Shown here: piece by piece, positions 42,270-51,789 of the stretch | How the letters are laid out: every line of letters starts with the position of its first letter | Numbering within the stretch: the stretch's first letter is position 1 | NCBI RefSeq assembly: GCF_000024965.1 | Contig: NC_013530.1 | Span: 1,054,001 to 1,118,000, forward strand | Length of the DNA: 64,000 bases | DNA from: Xylanimonas cellulosilytica DSM 15894 | GTDB lineage: Bacteria > Actinomycetota > Actinomycetes > Actinomycetales > Cellulomonadaceae | Direction of reading: 5' to 3' | Notes under the pieces: generated by a model | The model's input: the letters and a program-made list of their open reading frames with translations, nothing else | What the model was told of the DNA's origin: nothing | The model's database searches: none | Translations under genes and position numbers: made by a program

Positions 42270-43865
42270 TCAGAGGGGGATGTTGCCGTGCTTCTTCGGG
42301 GGGAGGCTGGCGCGCTTGGTGCGCAGCGCGCGCAGCGCCTTGGTCACCTGCAGGCGCGTCTCGCTGGGGCGGATGACGGCGTCGACGTACCCGCGCTCGG
42401 CGGCGTCCCACGGGTTGACGATGGCCTCCTCGTACTCGGCGGTGAGGCGCCGGCGTTCCGCCTCGACGTCGCCCCCGTCGGCCGCGACGGCCGCCAGGGC
42501 GCGGCGCTGCAGGATGTTCACGGCACCGCCTGCGCCCATGACGGCGACCTGCGCCGTCGGCCACGCGAGGTTGACGTCGGCGCCGAGCTGCTTGGAGCCC
42601 ATGACGATGTACGCGCCGCCGTACGCCTTGCGCGTGATGACGGTGACCAGCGGGACGGTGGCCTCGGCGTAGGCGTAGATGAGCTTGGCGCCGCGGCGGA
42701 TGATGCCCTGGTGCTCCTGGCCGACGCCGGGCAGGAACCCGGGCACGTCCACGAACGTGAGCACGGGCAGGTTGAACGCGTCGCAGGTGCGCACGAACCG
42801 GGCGGCCTTCTCGGCCGCGTCGATGTCGAGCGTGCCCGCCATCTGCAAGGGCTGGTTGGCCACGATGCCCACGGCCTGGCCCTCGACGTGCCCGAACCCG
42901 ATCAGCACGTTGGGCGCGAACAGCGGCTGTACCTCCAGGAAGGTGCCCTCGTCGAGGACGGTCTCGACCACGGTGCGCATGTCGTACGGCTGGTTGTCCG
43001 AGTCGGGGATCAGCTCGTCGAGTGCCTCGTCGAGCGGCCCGATCTGGGCATCTGGCTCCTCCGGCGGGAACGACGGCGGGTCGCCCAGGTTGTTCTGCGG
43101 GAGGTACCCGATCAGCGAGCGCACGTAGTCGATCGCGTCGTCCTCGTCGGTGCCGAGGTAGTGCGCGACGCCGGACTTCTGGTTGTGGGTACGCCCGCCA
43201 CCGAGGGTCTCGAAGTCGACGTCCTCGCCCGTCACGGACCGGATGACGTCCGGGCCGGTGATGAACATGTTCGACGTGCCGTCGGCCATCACGATGAAGT
43301 CGGTCAGCGCGGGGGAGTACACGGCACCGCCCGCGGACGGGCCCAGGATCAGCGAGATCTGCGGGATCACGCCCGACGCCGCCACGTTGCGCCGGAACAT
43401 CTCCGCGAACTGGGTCAGCGCCGCGACACCCTCCTGGATGCGCGCACCACCGCCGTCGGAGATACCGATGATCGGCACGCCGGTGCGCAGCGCGAGGTCC
43501 TGCACCTTGGCGATCTTCTCGCCGTGCACCTCGCCCAGCGAGCCGCCGAACACCGTGAAGTCCTGGCTGAACACGCACACCTGGCGGCCGTCGACCGTGC
43601 CGTAACCGGTGACGACGCCGTCCCCGGGGATACGCACCTTGTCGAGCCCGAAGTTGCGCGAGCGGTGCGCGGCGAACGCGTCGAGCTCGACGAACGAGCC
43701 CTCGTCCAGCAGTGCGTCGATACGCTCGCGCGCCGACTTCTTGCCGCGGGTGTGCTGCTTGGCCTGTGCGGCGGCCTCGGGCTCGGTGACGGCCGCCGCG
43801 CGGCGGCGCTCCAGGTCGGCGAGCTTGGCGGCGGTCCCGGTGAGGGTGGGCGTGACGGCGTTCAC
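42270..43865 (-). CDS. accD: Acyl-CoA carboxylase carboxyltransferase (beta) subunit
   Basis: 531-residue carboxyltransferase of the AccD5/PccB type, transferring CO2 from biotin to acetyl- or propionyl-CoA. The N-terminal half has [20 protein letters not shown] and [13 protein letters not shown] (oxyanion and acyl-CoA loop); the C-terminal half has [17 protein letters not shown] and [12 protein letters not shown]. The ending, [10 protein letters not shown], is typical. GTG 43865 lies 7 bases behind TAGGCT. It is divergent from birA, which loads biotin onto AccC. Confidence 0.95.
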   Translation of the reverse strand: MNAVTPTLTGTAAKLADLERRRAAAVTEPEAAAQAKQHTRGKKSARERIDALLDEGSFVELDAFAAHRSRNFGLDKVRIPGDGVVTGYGTVDGRQVCVFSQDFTVFGGSLGEVHGEKIAKVQDLALRTGVPIIGISDGGGARIQEGVAALTQFAEMFRRNVAASGVIPQISLILGPSAGGAVYSPALTDFIVMADGTSNMFITGPDVIRSVTGEDVDFETLGGGRTHNQKSGVAHYLGTDEDDAIDYVRSLIGYLPQNNLGDPPSFPPEEPDAQIGPLDEALDELIPDSDNQPYDMRTVVETVLDEGTFLEVQPLFAPNVLIGFGHVEGQAVGIVANQPLQMAGTLDIDAAEKAARFVRTCDAFNLPVLTFVDVPGFLPGVGQEHQGIIRRGAKLIYAYAEATVPLVTVITRKAYGGAYIVMGSKQLGADVNLAWPTAQVAVMGAGGAVNILQRRALAAVAADGGDVEAERRRLTAEYEEAIVNPWDAAERGYVDAVIRPSETRLQVTKALRALRTKRASLPPKKHGNIPL

Positions 43866-43872
43866 GTTCGGG

Positions 43873-43878
43873 AGCCTA
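43873..43878 (-). promoter_or_regulatory. Leaderless -10 box (TAGGCT) of accD
   Basis: On the minus strand TAGGCT ends 7 bases before GTG 43865. Confidence 0.55.
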
Positions 43879-43976
43879 GTTGGCCGGTTGGTACAGATCG
43901 ATGCGCCCGACGACGCGAAACCCGCTGATCCGTTGGCGGATCCCGACAAAGGGCTGTGACCGTGGAGAATGAGCGC

Positions 43977-44852
43977 GTGGAACGTGCCGCGATCGACGTC
44001 GAGAAGGTCCGCGACGCTGTCGTCGCCCCCGCCGGTGCCTGGGCCGACGTCGAGGTGGTCGCCGAGTGCGACTCCACCAACACCGAGCTCGCGCGACGCG
44101 CGGAACGGGCCGCGGCCGAGGGCGCGCCGCTCGACGCCCCCCGGGCGCTGGCAGCCGAGCACCAGAGCGCCGGCCTCGGCCGCGCCGGGCGCACGTGGAC
44201 CACCCCGCCGGGCGCCGCCCTCACCGTCTCCGCCCTGCTCACCCCGCACGTCGACGGTGCCGCCCTCGGGTGGCTGCCCCTGCTGAGCGGCCTCGCCGTG
44301 GTGCGCGCGCTGCGTGCCGCCGGCGTGCCGGCCCGCCTCAAGTGGCCCAACGACGTGCTCCTGCCCACGGCGGAGGAGATCGAGGGGTTCGGCGCGTGGC
44401 GCAAGGTCGGCGGCGTCCTCGCGCAGGTCCTGCCCCACGACGGCGGCGTCGTCGTCGGCATCGGGCTCAACGTCAGCCAGGACGCCGACGAGCTGCCCGT
44501 CCCCACCGCGACGTCGCTGGCGCTCGCGGGCGCGCCCGAGCCCGTGCTCGACCGCACGGCGCTGCTCACGGGCATCCTGACCGAGCTGGCCGACGTCGTC
44601 GGCCGATGGTCTGACGACGACGGCGACCCGCACGCCCCGCGACCCGACCGCGGACCGTCGCTCGCGGACGAGTACGCGGCGCACACCGCGACCCTCGGGG
44701 CGCAGGTGCGCGTGGAGCTCGCCGGCGGCGCCGGGTACGTCGAGGGCACCGCGGCGCACCTGACCGCGGACGGGGCCCTCGTCGTCGCGCGCGACGACGG
44801 CAGCGTGCGCATGGTCGCCGCGGGCGACGTCCACCACCTGCGCCGGGCCTGA
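43977..44852 (+). CDS. birA: Biotin--[acetyl-CoA carboxylase] ligase
   Basis: 291-residue biotin protein ligase that activates biotin as biotinyl-AMP and attaches it to the carrier lysine of AccC. The motifs are [25 protein letters not shown] (the GRGRxGRxW loop), LKWPNDVLL and GIGLNVSQ. The N-terminal DNA-binding domain of E. coli BirA is absent, so it is a non-regulatory (group I) enzyme. GTG 43977 is set by GAGAAT 6 bases upstream; GTG 43956 and 43962 are in-frame alternatives. Confidence 0.92.
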   Translation: MERAAIDVEKVRDAVVAPAGAWADVEVVAECDSTNTELARRAERAAAEGAPLDAPRALAAEHQSAGLGRAGRTWTTPPGAALTVSALLTPHVDGAALGWLPLLSGLAVVRALRAAGVPARLKWPNDVLLPTAEEIEGFGAWRKVGGVLAQVLPHDGGVVVGIGLNVSQDADELPVPTATSLALAGAPEPVLDRTALLTGILTELADVVGRWSDDDGDPHAPRPDRGPSLADEYAAHTATLGAQVRVELAGGAGYVEGTAAHLTADGALVVARDDGSVRMVAAGDVHHLRRA

Positions 44853-44869
44853 CGCCGGTGGCCCCCACC

Positions 44870-44875
44870 TAGACT
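44870..44875 (+). promoter_or_regulatory. Leaderless -10 box (TAGACT) of the cyclase gene
   Basis: TAGACT ends 7 bases before GTG 44883. Confidence 0.5.
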
Positions 44876-44882
44876 GACCGAC

Positions 44883-45920
44883 GTGACGAGCGACGCCCAG
44901 CCCGAAGCGGCACTCGACCCGACGGCGGACACCGCGTCGCGGATCGACCACGAGATCCTCGGCGGGCCGCGGCGGTACACGCTCGACGACCTGGTCGAGG
45001 GCACGGGACTGTCCCGTGAGCTCATCGAGGACTACTGGCGCTGGCTCGGCCTGCCCGTGCAGCACGCCACCGCGCGCTGGTTCACCGACTCCGACCTCGA
45101 GTCGTTGCGGGAGATCGCGCGCCTGGCCGCCTCGGAGCACCTCGACGAGCAGGCCCTGCGCACCCTCGTGCGGTCCATGGGCCACACCACCGAGCGCCTC
45201 GCGCTGTGGCAGGTCGAGGCGTTCGTCGAGCACGCGGCCCGCGAGAAAGGGCTCGACGACGTCAGCGCGCGGCTGACCGTGCTGGACACCATGCCGCACC
45301 TGGCCGACGTGCTCGCGCACCAGCTCGAGCACGCCTGGCGCCGCCAGCTCGCGGCGGTGACCGGCCGGTACGCCACCGAGTTCGCGGGGGCCCGCAGCGG
45401 CGACCGCGACCTGCACAAGCTGCCCCTGCGCCGCGCCGTCGGCTTCGCGGACATCGTCTCGTTCACCAAGCGCACGGCGGGGCTCGGTTCCGAGGAGCTC
45501 AGCGAGTTCGTCCAGCTCTTCGAGACCCGGGCCCGCGACGTCGTCACCGAGGCGGGCGGCCGCGTGGTCAAGACCGTGGGCGACGCCGTCCTGTTCATCG
45601 CCGACGACGTGCAGCACGGTGCCGAGGTGGCCCTGGGGTTGTCGGCCCCGCACCCCGACGGGCCGGAGATCCCGGTGCGGGTCGGGTTCGTCTGGGGGCG
45701 GGTGCTGTCCCGGTTCGGTGACGTGTTCGGCGAGTCCGTCAACCTGGCGTCGCGCCTGACGGAGGCATCCCAGCCGGGCGAGGTGCTGGTGGACCCGGCG
45801 ACGGCGGCGCTGCTGGCGACGTCGTCGCGCTACGCGCTCACCGAGCAGCCGGAGGCGGAGCTGCAGGGCCTCGGCGCGATGCGGCCCGTACGGCTGCAGC
45901 GGGCGTACACGGGGGCCTGA
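44883..45920 (+). CDS. Class III adenylate cyclase with N-terminal regulatory domain
   Basis: 345-residue soluble cyclase. The N-terminal 170 residues ([44 protein letters not shown]) are helical and resemble the regulatory domain of Rv1264-type adenylate cyclases. The catalytic domain from about residue 185 has both metal aspartates ([12 protein letters not shown] and TVGDAVLF), the adenine-type lysine (RVVKTVGD) and aspartate (FGDVFG), and the transition-state Asn and Arg (SVNLASRL). All key residues are present, so cAMP production is expected. It follows birA by 30 bases. A CRP-like site elsewhere in the window suggests a cAMP circuit. Confidence 0.9.
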   Translation: MTSDAQPEAALDPTADTASRIDHEILGGPRRYTLDDLVEGTGLSRELIEDYWRWLGLPVQHATARWFTDSDLESLREIARLAASEHLDEQALRTLVRSMGHTTERLALWQVEAFVEHAAREKGLDDVSARLTVLDTMPHLADVLAHQLEHAWRRQLAAVTGRYATEFAGARSGDRDLHKLPLRRAVGFADIVSFTKRTAGLGSEELSEFVQLFETRARDVVTEAGGRVVKTVGDAVLFIADDVQHGAEVALGLSAPHPDGPEIPVRVGFVWGRVLSRFGDVFGESVNLASRLTEASQPGEVLVDPATAALLATSSRYALTEQPEAELQGLGAMRPVRLQRAYTGA

Positions 45921-45944
45921 CGGCGCAGGGTACCTCGGCGGGCG

Positions 45945-46706
45945 CTAGGCCGGCGGGTCGGCGTCGGCGGGCGCGGGGTCCTCGTCGAGCAGGCTCGGGC
46001 CGTTGTTGCGCACCGAGCTGACCAGCGACGTCACGGGCCGCAGCGCGAACTCGTCGACCGGGTCCGTGAGCAGGCCGGCGGCCTGCTCCGCGCCGACCGC
46101 CGGGTCGAGCCACGCGTCCCACGCCGACGACGGCAGCGCGACGGGCATGCGGTCGTGGAGGTGCGCCATCGACGGGGCGGCCGCGGTGGTGACGATCGTC
46201 GTCGAGACCAGCCAGGGCGCGTCGCGGCCCGCGCGCCAGAACTCGTAGAGGCCCGCGAACAGCACGGGCTCGCCGTCGCGGTGGATCCAGTAGGGCTGCT
46301 TGGGCGCCTTGGCGGTGGGCTTGGCACCGGCCGGCAGCGGGAGGGCGCGCCACTCGAAGTACCCGTCGGCCGGGACCAGGCAGCGGCGCACGGCCAACGG
46401 CTTGGCGAACGCCGGCTTGTCGAGCAGCGTCTCCACGCGCGCGTTGATCATGCGGGCGCCACCGCTCGGGTCCTTGGCCCACGACGGCACCAACCCCCAC
46501 CGGGCCAGCCGCAGGGACCGTGTGATCTCCCCGGTCCCGGGGCGCCCCGGCGTGCGTGCCGGGCGCTCGACGACGATGCGCACGTCGTCGGTCGGCGCCA
46601 CGTTCCACGACGGCGGCAGCAGCCGGGCGTCCTCGGCCAGCTCGGCGATCGCGATGTCGTCGACGACGTCCTGGGCGTTGCGGAAGGAGGCGAAGCGGCC
46701 GCACAT
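45945..46706 (-). CDS. SOS response-associated peptidase (SRAP/HMCES/YedK family)
   Basis: 253-residue protein of the SRAP family, which forms a covalent link with abasic sites in single-stranded DNA. MCGRFAS puts the catalytic cysteine at residue 2 after removal of Met. SWNVAPTDDVRIV supplies the asparagine, PADGYFEW the glutamate and AHLHDRMPVAL the histidine. ATG 46706 is therefore fixed by chemistry, with GAGAGGA upstream. The 30-residue C-terminal tail is acidic. It converges with the cyclase gene. Confidence 0.94.
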   Translation of the reverse strand: MCGRFASFRNAQDVVDDIAIAELAEDARLLPPSWNVAPTDDVRIVVERPARTPGRPGTGEITRSLRLARWGLVPSWAKDPSGGARMINARVETLLDKPAFAKPLAVRRCLVPADGYFEWRALPLPAGAKPTAKAPKQPYWIHRDGEPVLFAGLYEFWRAGRDAPWLVSTTIVTTAAAPSMAHLHDRMPVALPSSAWDAWLDPAVGAEQAAGLLTDPVDEFALRPVTSLVSSVRNNGPSLLDEDPAPADADPPA

Positions 46707-46789
46707 GCCGCCATCCTCTCGCGGCCGGCCGCCGGAGCGCAGATCGACGCCGTCCGCGCCCCCGACCAGCGAGGACGGGGCTCGGACGC

Positions 46790-46795
46790 TACTGT
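46790..46795 (+). promoter_or_regulatory. Leaderless -10 box (TACTGT) of the first LCP gene
   Basis: TACTGT ends 6 bases before GTG 46802. Confidence 0.5.
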
Positions 46796-46801
46796 CCGAA
46801 C

Positions 46802-48106
46802 GTGGCCACCTCACTGCCGCGGCACGCCGCCCGCCTGCGAGCGCACCGCGTCGCGCGCGTGGTGGGCCTCGTCGCCACCGGGGCGCTGGCGTTCACCGTC
46901 GGGGGTGTCGCGGCCGCGTACGTCGACCTCCAGTCCAACATCCAGGTCTCCGACGTCGACGACCTGCTCGGCACCGACCGGCCCGCACCGCCCGCCGACC
47001 CGGACGACCCGAACGCGGGCCGGGCGATGAACATCCTGGTCATGGGCACGGACTTCCGCGGCGAGGGCAACGAGGCGATCGCGGGCGCCGGCGACGAGTT
47101 CCACTCCGACTCCACGCTGCTGATCCACGTGTCCGGCGACCGCCGGTGGGTCGAGGTGGTGTCGATCCCGCGCGACTCGCTGGTCGACATCCCCGCCTGC
47201 CCGCTGCCCGGCGGCGGCGAGTCGCGCCCCCGCTCGAACGCCATGTTCAACGTGGCGTTCGCGATCGGCGGCGGCCCCGACAAGGACGTGACGGGGGCGG
47301 CGGCCTGCACCATCCGCACCGTGGAGACGCTCACCGGCGTCGGGATCACCGATCACGTGGTGGCCAAGATGACCGGCGTCATCGACGTCGTCGACGCCAT
47401 CGGCGGCGTGCGCATGTGCTTCCCGGAACCCGTGGTGGGGGACCGGCACGTCGACCTCGACCTGCCCGCCGGCCCGCACACGCTCACCGGGTACGAGGCC
47501 ATCAACTTCCTGCGCGCCCGCGGCGGCCAAGGGCTCGGCCTCGAGCTGGGCAGCGACCTGGCCCGCATCCAGCGCCAGCAGGCGTTCGTCAGCTCGACGA
47601 TGCGCGACGTGCTCGCGCAGAACGTCATCACCGACGCGCCCCGCCTGTACCGGGTCGCCGAGTCCGTGCTGCAGGCGATCTCGACGAGCCCTGGACTCGC
47701 CAGCACCCGGGCGCTCGCCGGGCTCGCCTGGAGCCTGCGCACCGTCGACTCGGACAACATCGTGTTCACCCCGCTCGCGGTGGTCGACGTCCCCGACTCG
47801 GGCGGCCGGGTCGCGTGGGTCACCTCCGAGACCGACGCGCTGTGGGCCCGGATCGCGGCGGGCGACCCGCCGCCGTCGGTCGCAGCGCGGGTCGGCACCG
47901 ACGACGACGGCGCACAGACGACGAGTCCACCGACGTCGGACGCGCCGGACGACACGGGCACGGGCACGGGTACGGGCGACGACCCGGGTGGCGACGCCGG
48001 GGGAGACCCGGACGACGCACCGACGGCGCCGGAGACGGAGACGCCGGGGCCGGACGCACCCGAGCCGACGCCGACGCCGAGCCTGCTGCCCGGCGTCTGC
48101 CCCTGA
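46802..48106 (+). CDS. LytR-CpsA-Psr family cell-wall glycopolymer transferase 1
   Basis: 434-residue membrane-anchored LCP protein that transfers glycopolymers from lipid carriers to peptidoglycan outside the cell. A short Arg-rich N-terminus is followed by one membrane helix (VVGLVATGALAFTVGGVAAA). The LCP domain shows NILVMGTD, HSDSTLLIHVS, VSIPRDSLVDIP and the arginine loop FLRARGGQGLGLELGSDLAR. After about residue 355 comes a 75-residue Asp/Thr/Pro/Gly-rich tail containing repeated TGTGTG-type runs. The start is set by the leaderless -10 box. Confidence 0.9.
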   Translation: MATSLPRHAARLRAHRVARVVGLVATGALAFTVGGVAAAYVDLQSNIQVSDVDDLLGTDRPAPPADPDDPNAGRAMNILVMGTDFRGEGNEAIAGAGDEFHSDSTLLIHVSGDRRWVEVVSIPRDSLVDIPACPLPGGGESRPRSNAMFNVAFAIGGGPDKDVTGAAACTIRTVETLTGVGITDHVVAKMTGVIDVVDAIGGVRMCFPEPVVGDRHVDLDLPAGPHTLTGYEAINFLRARGGQGLGLELGSDLARIQRQQAFVSSTMRDVLAQNVITDAPRLYRVAESVLQAISTSPGLASTRALAGLAWSLRTVDSDNIVFTPLAVVDVPDSGGRVAWVTSETDALWARIAAGDPPPSVAARVGTDDDGAQTTSPPTSDAPDDTGTGTGTGDDPGGDAGGDPDDAPTAPETETPGPDAPEPTPTPSLLPGVCP

Positions 48107-48324
48107 GCGCGGCGACAGAGCGCGGGTGCACGGAGGGACGCGACCGGCGCAGCGCTCGGGCCGCGAGAGGGCGCGGCGCGCGGGCGCCAGAGGACGCGCT
48201 GCGAGCGGTGCGCGATGGGGCGCAACGCGCCACGACGACGGTGCGACGCGTGCCCGCCCTGTCGCAGAGCGCCGTGGCTGGGGGTCGAACGCGCCGCCGC
48301 CGCGGGGTGTCCAGGCACCCCGGC

Positions 48325-48330
48325 TAGCGT
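48325..48330 (+). promoter_or_regulatory. Leaderless -10 box (TAGCGT) of the second LCP gene
   Basis: TAGCGT ends 6 bases before GTG 48337. The 230-base gap before it (48107-48336) is rich in GCGC and holds no recognisable gene. Confidence 0.5.
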
Positions 48331-48336
48331 CCGCCC

Positions 48337-49545
48337 GTGCCCACCTACCGTCCGCGCCATGCGGCCCCGCGGCGCGCGAGCCTCGCCGCGCGCAGCGCGA
48401 CGCCTGCCCCGGCGCTGCCGCGGCACGCGAGCCGGCAGGGCCCGCGCCGCGTCGCCCGCGGGCTCGGCCTGGCACTCACGGCGGTGCTCGCGTTCACCCT
48501 CGCCGGAGGGTCCGCGCTCACGCTCGGCCTGCTCTCCGGCCTGGACGTCTCCGACGTCGACACCCTGCTGGCGGGCCGGGACGACCGGCCGGTCATCCCC
48601 GCCGACCCCGACGACCCGTTCGCCGGGAGCGCCCTCAACATCCTGGTCATGGGCACCGACTACCGCGGAGCCGGCAACGCCGCCATCGCGGGCGAGGGGA
48701 ACGAGTTCCACTCGGACACCACGCTGCTCGTGCACGTGGCAGGCGACCGCAGCCACGTCGAGGTCGTGTCGATCCCGCGCGACTCGCTCGTGGAGATCCC
48801 GGCGTGCCCGCTGCCCGGCGGCGGTCAGAGCAGGCCGCGTCGCGCCGCCATGTTCAACACCGCGTTCGCCATCGGTGGCGGGGCCGGCCGTGACATCACC
48901 GGTGCGGCCGCCTGCACGATCCTCACCGTCGAGCACAACACGGGCGTGCGCGTCACCGACCACGTCGTCGTGATGATGAACGGCGTCGTCGGCGTCGTCG
49001 ACGCCGTCGGGGGCGTGCCGATGTACCTCCCGGAGCCCGTCCGCGGCGACCACCACGTCAACCTCGACCTGCCCGCCGGAGACGTGCGGCTCGACGGCGA
49101 CCAGGCCATCAACTTCCTGCGCGCCCGGGGTGGCCGCGGGCTGGGGCTGGAGCTCGGCAGCGACCTCGCCCGCATCACCCGGCAGCAGAAGTTCGTCGAC
49201 GCGATGCTGAGCGAGATCCTCGGCCAGAACCTCATCACCAGCGCCCCGCAGCTCTTCCGCCTGACCGAGGCGGTCCTCGCGTCCGTCTCCCCGGGCCGAG
49301 GGCTCGCCGCCCCCGCCGAGCTCGCCGGCCTGGGCTGGAGCCTGCGCGGCCTCGACCCCGCAGCCATCGCCTTCACCGAGCTCCCCGTGGTGGCCGCACC
49401 GCAGGACCCCAACCGGGTGGTCTGGGTGCGGTCCGAGGCGGACGCGATCTGGGCCCGCATCATCGCGGGCGAACCCCCGCCGGAGCTCTTCGCCCCGGAG
49501 GAGCCGGAGTACCCGCCGCTGGAGGCGGCAGCGCGGCAAGGCTGA
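48337..49545 (+). CDS. LytR-CpsA-Psr family cell-wall glycopolymer transferase 2
   Basis: 402-residue paralogue of the preceding gene, clearly a tandem duplication. It shares the membrane helix region, NILVMGTDYRG, EFHSDTTLLVHVAGD, VSIPRDSLVEIPACPLPGGG and FLRARGGRGLGLELGSDLAR almost word for word. It lacks the long Asp/Thr/Pro tail of copy 1. All catalytic arginines and aspartates visible in copy 1 are kept. It has its own leaderless promoter, so the two may be used under different conditions. Confidence 0.9.
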   Translation: MPTYRPRHAAPRRASLAARSATPAPALPRHASRQGPRRVARGLGLALTAVLAFTLAGGSALTLGLLSGLDVSDVDTLLAGRDDRPVIPADPDDPFAGSALNILVMGTDYRGAGNAAIAGEGNEFHSDTTLLVHVAGDRSHVEVVSIPRDSLVEIPACPLPGGGQSRPRRAAMFNTAFAIGGGAGRDITGAAACTILTVEHNTGVRVTDHVVVMMNGVVGVVDAVGGVPMYLPEPVRGDHHVNLDLPAGDVRLDGDQAINFLRARGGRGLGLELGSDLARITRQQKFVDAMLSEILGQNLITSAPQLFRLTEAVLASVSPGRGLAAPAELAGLGWSLRGLDPAAIAFTELPVVAAPQDPNRVVWVRSEADAIWARIIAGEPPPELFAPEEPEYPPLEAAARQG

Positions 49546-49553
49546 CCCCCGCC

Positions 49554-49642
49554 TGTTCGGCAGGCTCCCCCCGTTTCGGCACTTGCTCCTGCCGAATCGA
49601 GCGGGTTCTGCCGAGTCGAGCGGGTTCTGCCGAACCGAGCGG
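49554..49642. repeat. Three 19-bp direct repeats in a convergent gap
   Basis: CTGCCGAATCGAGCGGGTT-type units start at 49589, 49608 and 49627 (the last is truncated to 16 bases). GTTCGGCAG at 49554-49562 is complementary to the CTGCCGAAC of the third unit, so the region can fold and may act as terminator for both the LCP and aminotransferase genes. Confidence 0.7.
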
Positions 49643-49650
49643 CGGCGGCG

Positions 49651-50892
49651 TTACTGCGCCGCCAGCACCCGCAGGCGGGCGATCGCCTCGCGCAGCGTGG
49701 CCTCCTGCTTGACGAAGGTGAAGCGCAGCGCGTTGCGCAGCCGCTCCGACGTGGGCGAGCCCGGGCGGCAGAACGCGGCCATCGGGACCCCCACCACGCC
49801 GGCGAGCTCCGGCAGCCGCCGCGACAGCTCGACGCCGTCGGCCAACCCGAACCGCTCGATGATCCGCGTCGCGTCGGCGACCACGAAGTAGGTGCCCTGC
49901 GGGACGACGACGTCGAACTCTGCCGCCCGCAGCCCGTCGCACAGCAGGTCGCGCCGGTGGGCGAGGGACGCGGCCAGCTCGCGCGGGGCGTCGTCGTCGG
50001 CCAGCGCCTGGGCGATGGCGGGCTGGAACGGAGCCCCGGACACGTAGGTGAGGAACTGCTTGACCGTGCGCACGGCCGTGACCAGCGCGGCCGGGCCGTG
50101 CACCCAGCCGATCTTCCAGCCGGTCAGGCTGTACGACTTGCCGCTCGACGAGATGGTGAGCGTGCGCTCCGCCATCCCGGGCAGCGTCGCGAGCGGCACG
50201 TGCTCGGCGTCGTCGAACGTCAGGTGCTCGTACACCTCGTCGGTGACGACGACGGCGTCGCGCTCGCAGGCCACCTGCGCGATCGCGGCCAGCTCGTCGC
50301 GGGTCAGCACGGTGCCCGTCGGGTTGTGCGGGGAGTTGACCAGCAGGATGCGGGTGCGGTCGCTCGCGGCGGCGCGCAGGGCGGCGACGTCGAGGCGGAA
50401 CCCGCCCGGCGTGGGTGCCAGCGCGACCGGGACGTGCGTGGCACCGGCCAGCGCGATCACGGCGGCGTACGAGTCGTAGAACGGTTCGAGGGTGATGACC
50501 TCGTCGCCCGGACCGGCCAGCGCGAGGATCGCCGACGCCAGCGCCTCGGTGGCGCCGGTCGTGACCAGCACCTCGGTGTCCGGGTCGACGTCCAGGCCGT
50601 AGTGCCGCTGCTGGTGCGCGGCGACGGCGGCGCGCAGCTCCGGGATGCCGGGCCCGGGCGGGTACTGGTTGGCGCCCGCCTCGATCGCCCGGACCGCCGC
50701 AGCCTTGACCGCTGCCGGGCCGTCGACGTCGGGGAATCCCTGCCCGAGGTTGACCGCCCCCGTGCTCACGGCGAGCGCTGACATCTCCGCGAAGATCGTC
50801 GCCGCGACGTCGGCGGTGGAGGTCGCGCCGGGGGCGAGCAGGCCGGTGGCGCGGGCGACGTCCTGCCAGGCGCCGCGGGGGAGTGCGGTCAT
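49651..50892 (-). CDS. PLP-dependent aminotransferase, class I/II (DapC/YbdL-like)
   Basis: 413-residue fold type I aminotransferase. NLGQGFPDVDGP is the N-terminal substrate segment, NSPHNPTGTVLT the PLP-stacking region, VVTDEVYEHLTFDD holds the PLP-N1 aspartate, and SSSGKSYSLTGWKIGW the PLP lysine. The C-terminal RLRNALRFTFVKQE contains the carboxylate-binding arginine. Relatives include methionine aminotransferase and mycobacterial Rv0858c (DapC); the substrate is undecided. ATG 50892 lies 7 bases behind TACCCT. Confidence 0.9.
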   Translation of the reverse strand: MTALPRGAWQDVARATGLLAPGATSTADVAATIFAEMSALAVSTGAVNLGQGFPDVDGPAAVKAAAVRAIEAGANQYPPGPGIPELRAAVAAHQQRHYGLDVDPDTEVLVTTGATEALASAILALAGPGDEVITLEPFYDSYAAVIALAGATHVPVALAPTPGGFRLDVAALRAAASDRTRILLVNSPHNPTGTVLTRDELAAIAQVACERDAVVVTDEVYEHLTFDDAEHVPLATLPGMAERTLTISSSGKSYSLTGWKIGWVHGPAALVTAVRTVKQFLTYVSGAPFQPAIAQALADDDAPRELAASLAHRRDLLCDGLRAAEFDVVVPQGTYFVVADATRIIERFGLADGVELSRRLPELAGVVGVPMAAFCRPGSPTSERLRNALRFTFVKQEATLREAIARLRVLAAQ

Positions 50893-50899
50893 GGTCGCG

Positions 50900-50905
50900 A
50901 GGGTA
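50900..50905 (-). promoter_or_regulatory. Leaderless -10 box (TACCCT) of the aminotransferase gene
   Basis: On the minus strand TACCCT ends 7 bases before ATG 50892. Confidence 0.5.
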
Positions 50906-50929
50906 ACGGGCGGCACCGAGGCGGCTCCG

Positions 50930-51400
50930 TCATCGGGACTCCGCGTACTGGTCGACCGTGGTGCGGTACTGCGCCTCCACGGGAACCTCCAGCGGCACCC
51001 AGGAGCGCAGCGCCTCGGGCACGAACGGGAGGGGGACGACGGTGCGCACCGTGGCCGTGACGGTGCCCCCCGGGGTCAGGCAGGGGTCGGCCGAGCAGAC
51101 CACCTGGACGGCGTCGCCCGTCAGCGCCGGGCCCGGGTCGAAGCCCTGGTCCTCCAGCGCCAGGGCGACGGCCACCCGGGCACGTGCCGCGGTGTCGTCG
51201 GAGGTCGGTGCGGTGATCACGGCGCGCGCGGCCTCGTGCGCCCCGCCGTCGACGGCGAACGTGGCGGCCTGCAGCCTGCCGACGGTGAGCACCAGATAGA
51301 TCAGCGGGATCAGCAGCAGCACCGTGGTGCCGATGAACTCGACGACGGCGGAGCCGCGCTCGCCGTCGCCGGGGCAGGCGTCGGCGGGCTCGGTGCTCAC
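50930..51400 (-). CDS. TadE/TadF-like pseudopilin at the end of the Tad operon
   Basis: 156-residue protein with an N-terminal prepilin-like segment: GERGSAVVEFIGTTVLLLIP followed by LIYLVLTVGRL. The glutamate five residues after the charged GERG region is the usual pilin feature. The rest is an extracytoplasmic beta-rich domain with one cysteine pair (VVCSADPCLTPGG). GTG 51400 overlaps the stop of the preceding tadE gene (GTGA). It is the last gene of the locus. Confidence 0.82.
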   Translation of the reverse strand: MSTEPADACPGDGERGSAVVEFIGTTVLLLIPLIYLVLTVGRLQAATFAVDGGAHEAARAVITAPTSDDTAARARVAVALALEDQGFDPGPALTGDAVQVVCSADPCLTPGGTVTATVRTVVPLPFVPEALRSWVPLEVPVEAQYRTTVDQYAESR

Positions 51401-51789
51401 GGCGCCTCCTCAAGGGCGTGCCCGGCGACGGTCATCGTCCCGGACGGGCCCAGCAGGCCCACGATCGGCAGCGGCGCGCGGACCGTCACCTCGACCACGG
51501 GCAGGCCGGCCCGGAGGGTGGTCGTCGCGACGACGTCGTCGGCGTACGACGCCGAGAGGGCCGTGCTGATCAGCTCCCGCGTGCGCGCGACGCCGTCCTC
51601 CGGCTCCCGGTCGGCGCGGGCGGCCAGGCGGGCGCCCTCGGCGGCCGCGTCGATCACCAGGGCGCGCACGTGCTGGGCGAAGGCGACCTGCACGATGCCG
51701 AGGAACAGCGCGAGCACGAGCGCGGCGACCATCGTGAACTCGGCGACCGCCGATCCGCGCTCGCCGTCGCGCGCCTCGCGCGGGCTCAC
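51397..51789 (-). CDS. tadE: TadE family pseudopilin
   Basis: 130-residue TadE-like protein. DGERGSAVAEFTMVAALVLA followed by LFLGIVQVAFAQHVRALV is the processed hydrophobic helix with its conserved glutamate, then RALVIDAAAEGARLAARA, typical of TadE. GTG 51789 overlaps the stop of the 66-residue gene before it. Confidence 0.85.
   Translation of the reverse strand: MSPREARDGERGSAVAEFTMVAALVLALFLGIVQVAFAQHVRALVIDAAAEGARLAARADREPEDGVARTRELISTALSASYADDVVATTTLRAGLPVVEVTVRAPLPIVGLLGPSGTMTVAGHALEEAP

Noticed and set aside
48107-48336. A small gene in the gap between the two LCP genes
   Set aside because: Frames here are open because of GC content, but none has a start with a ribosome site, domain likeness or plausible length.
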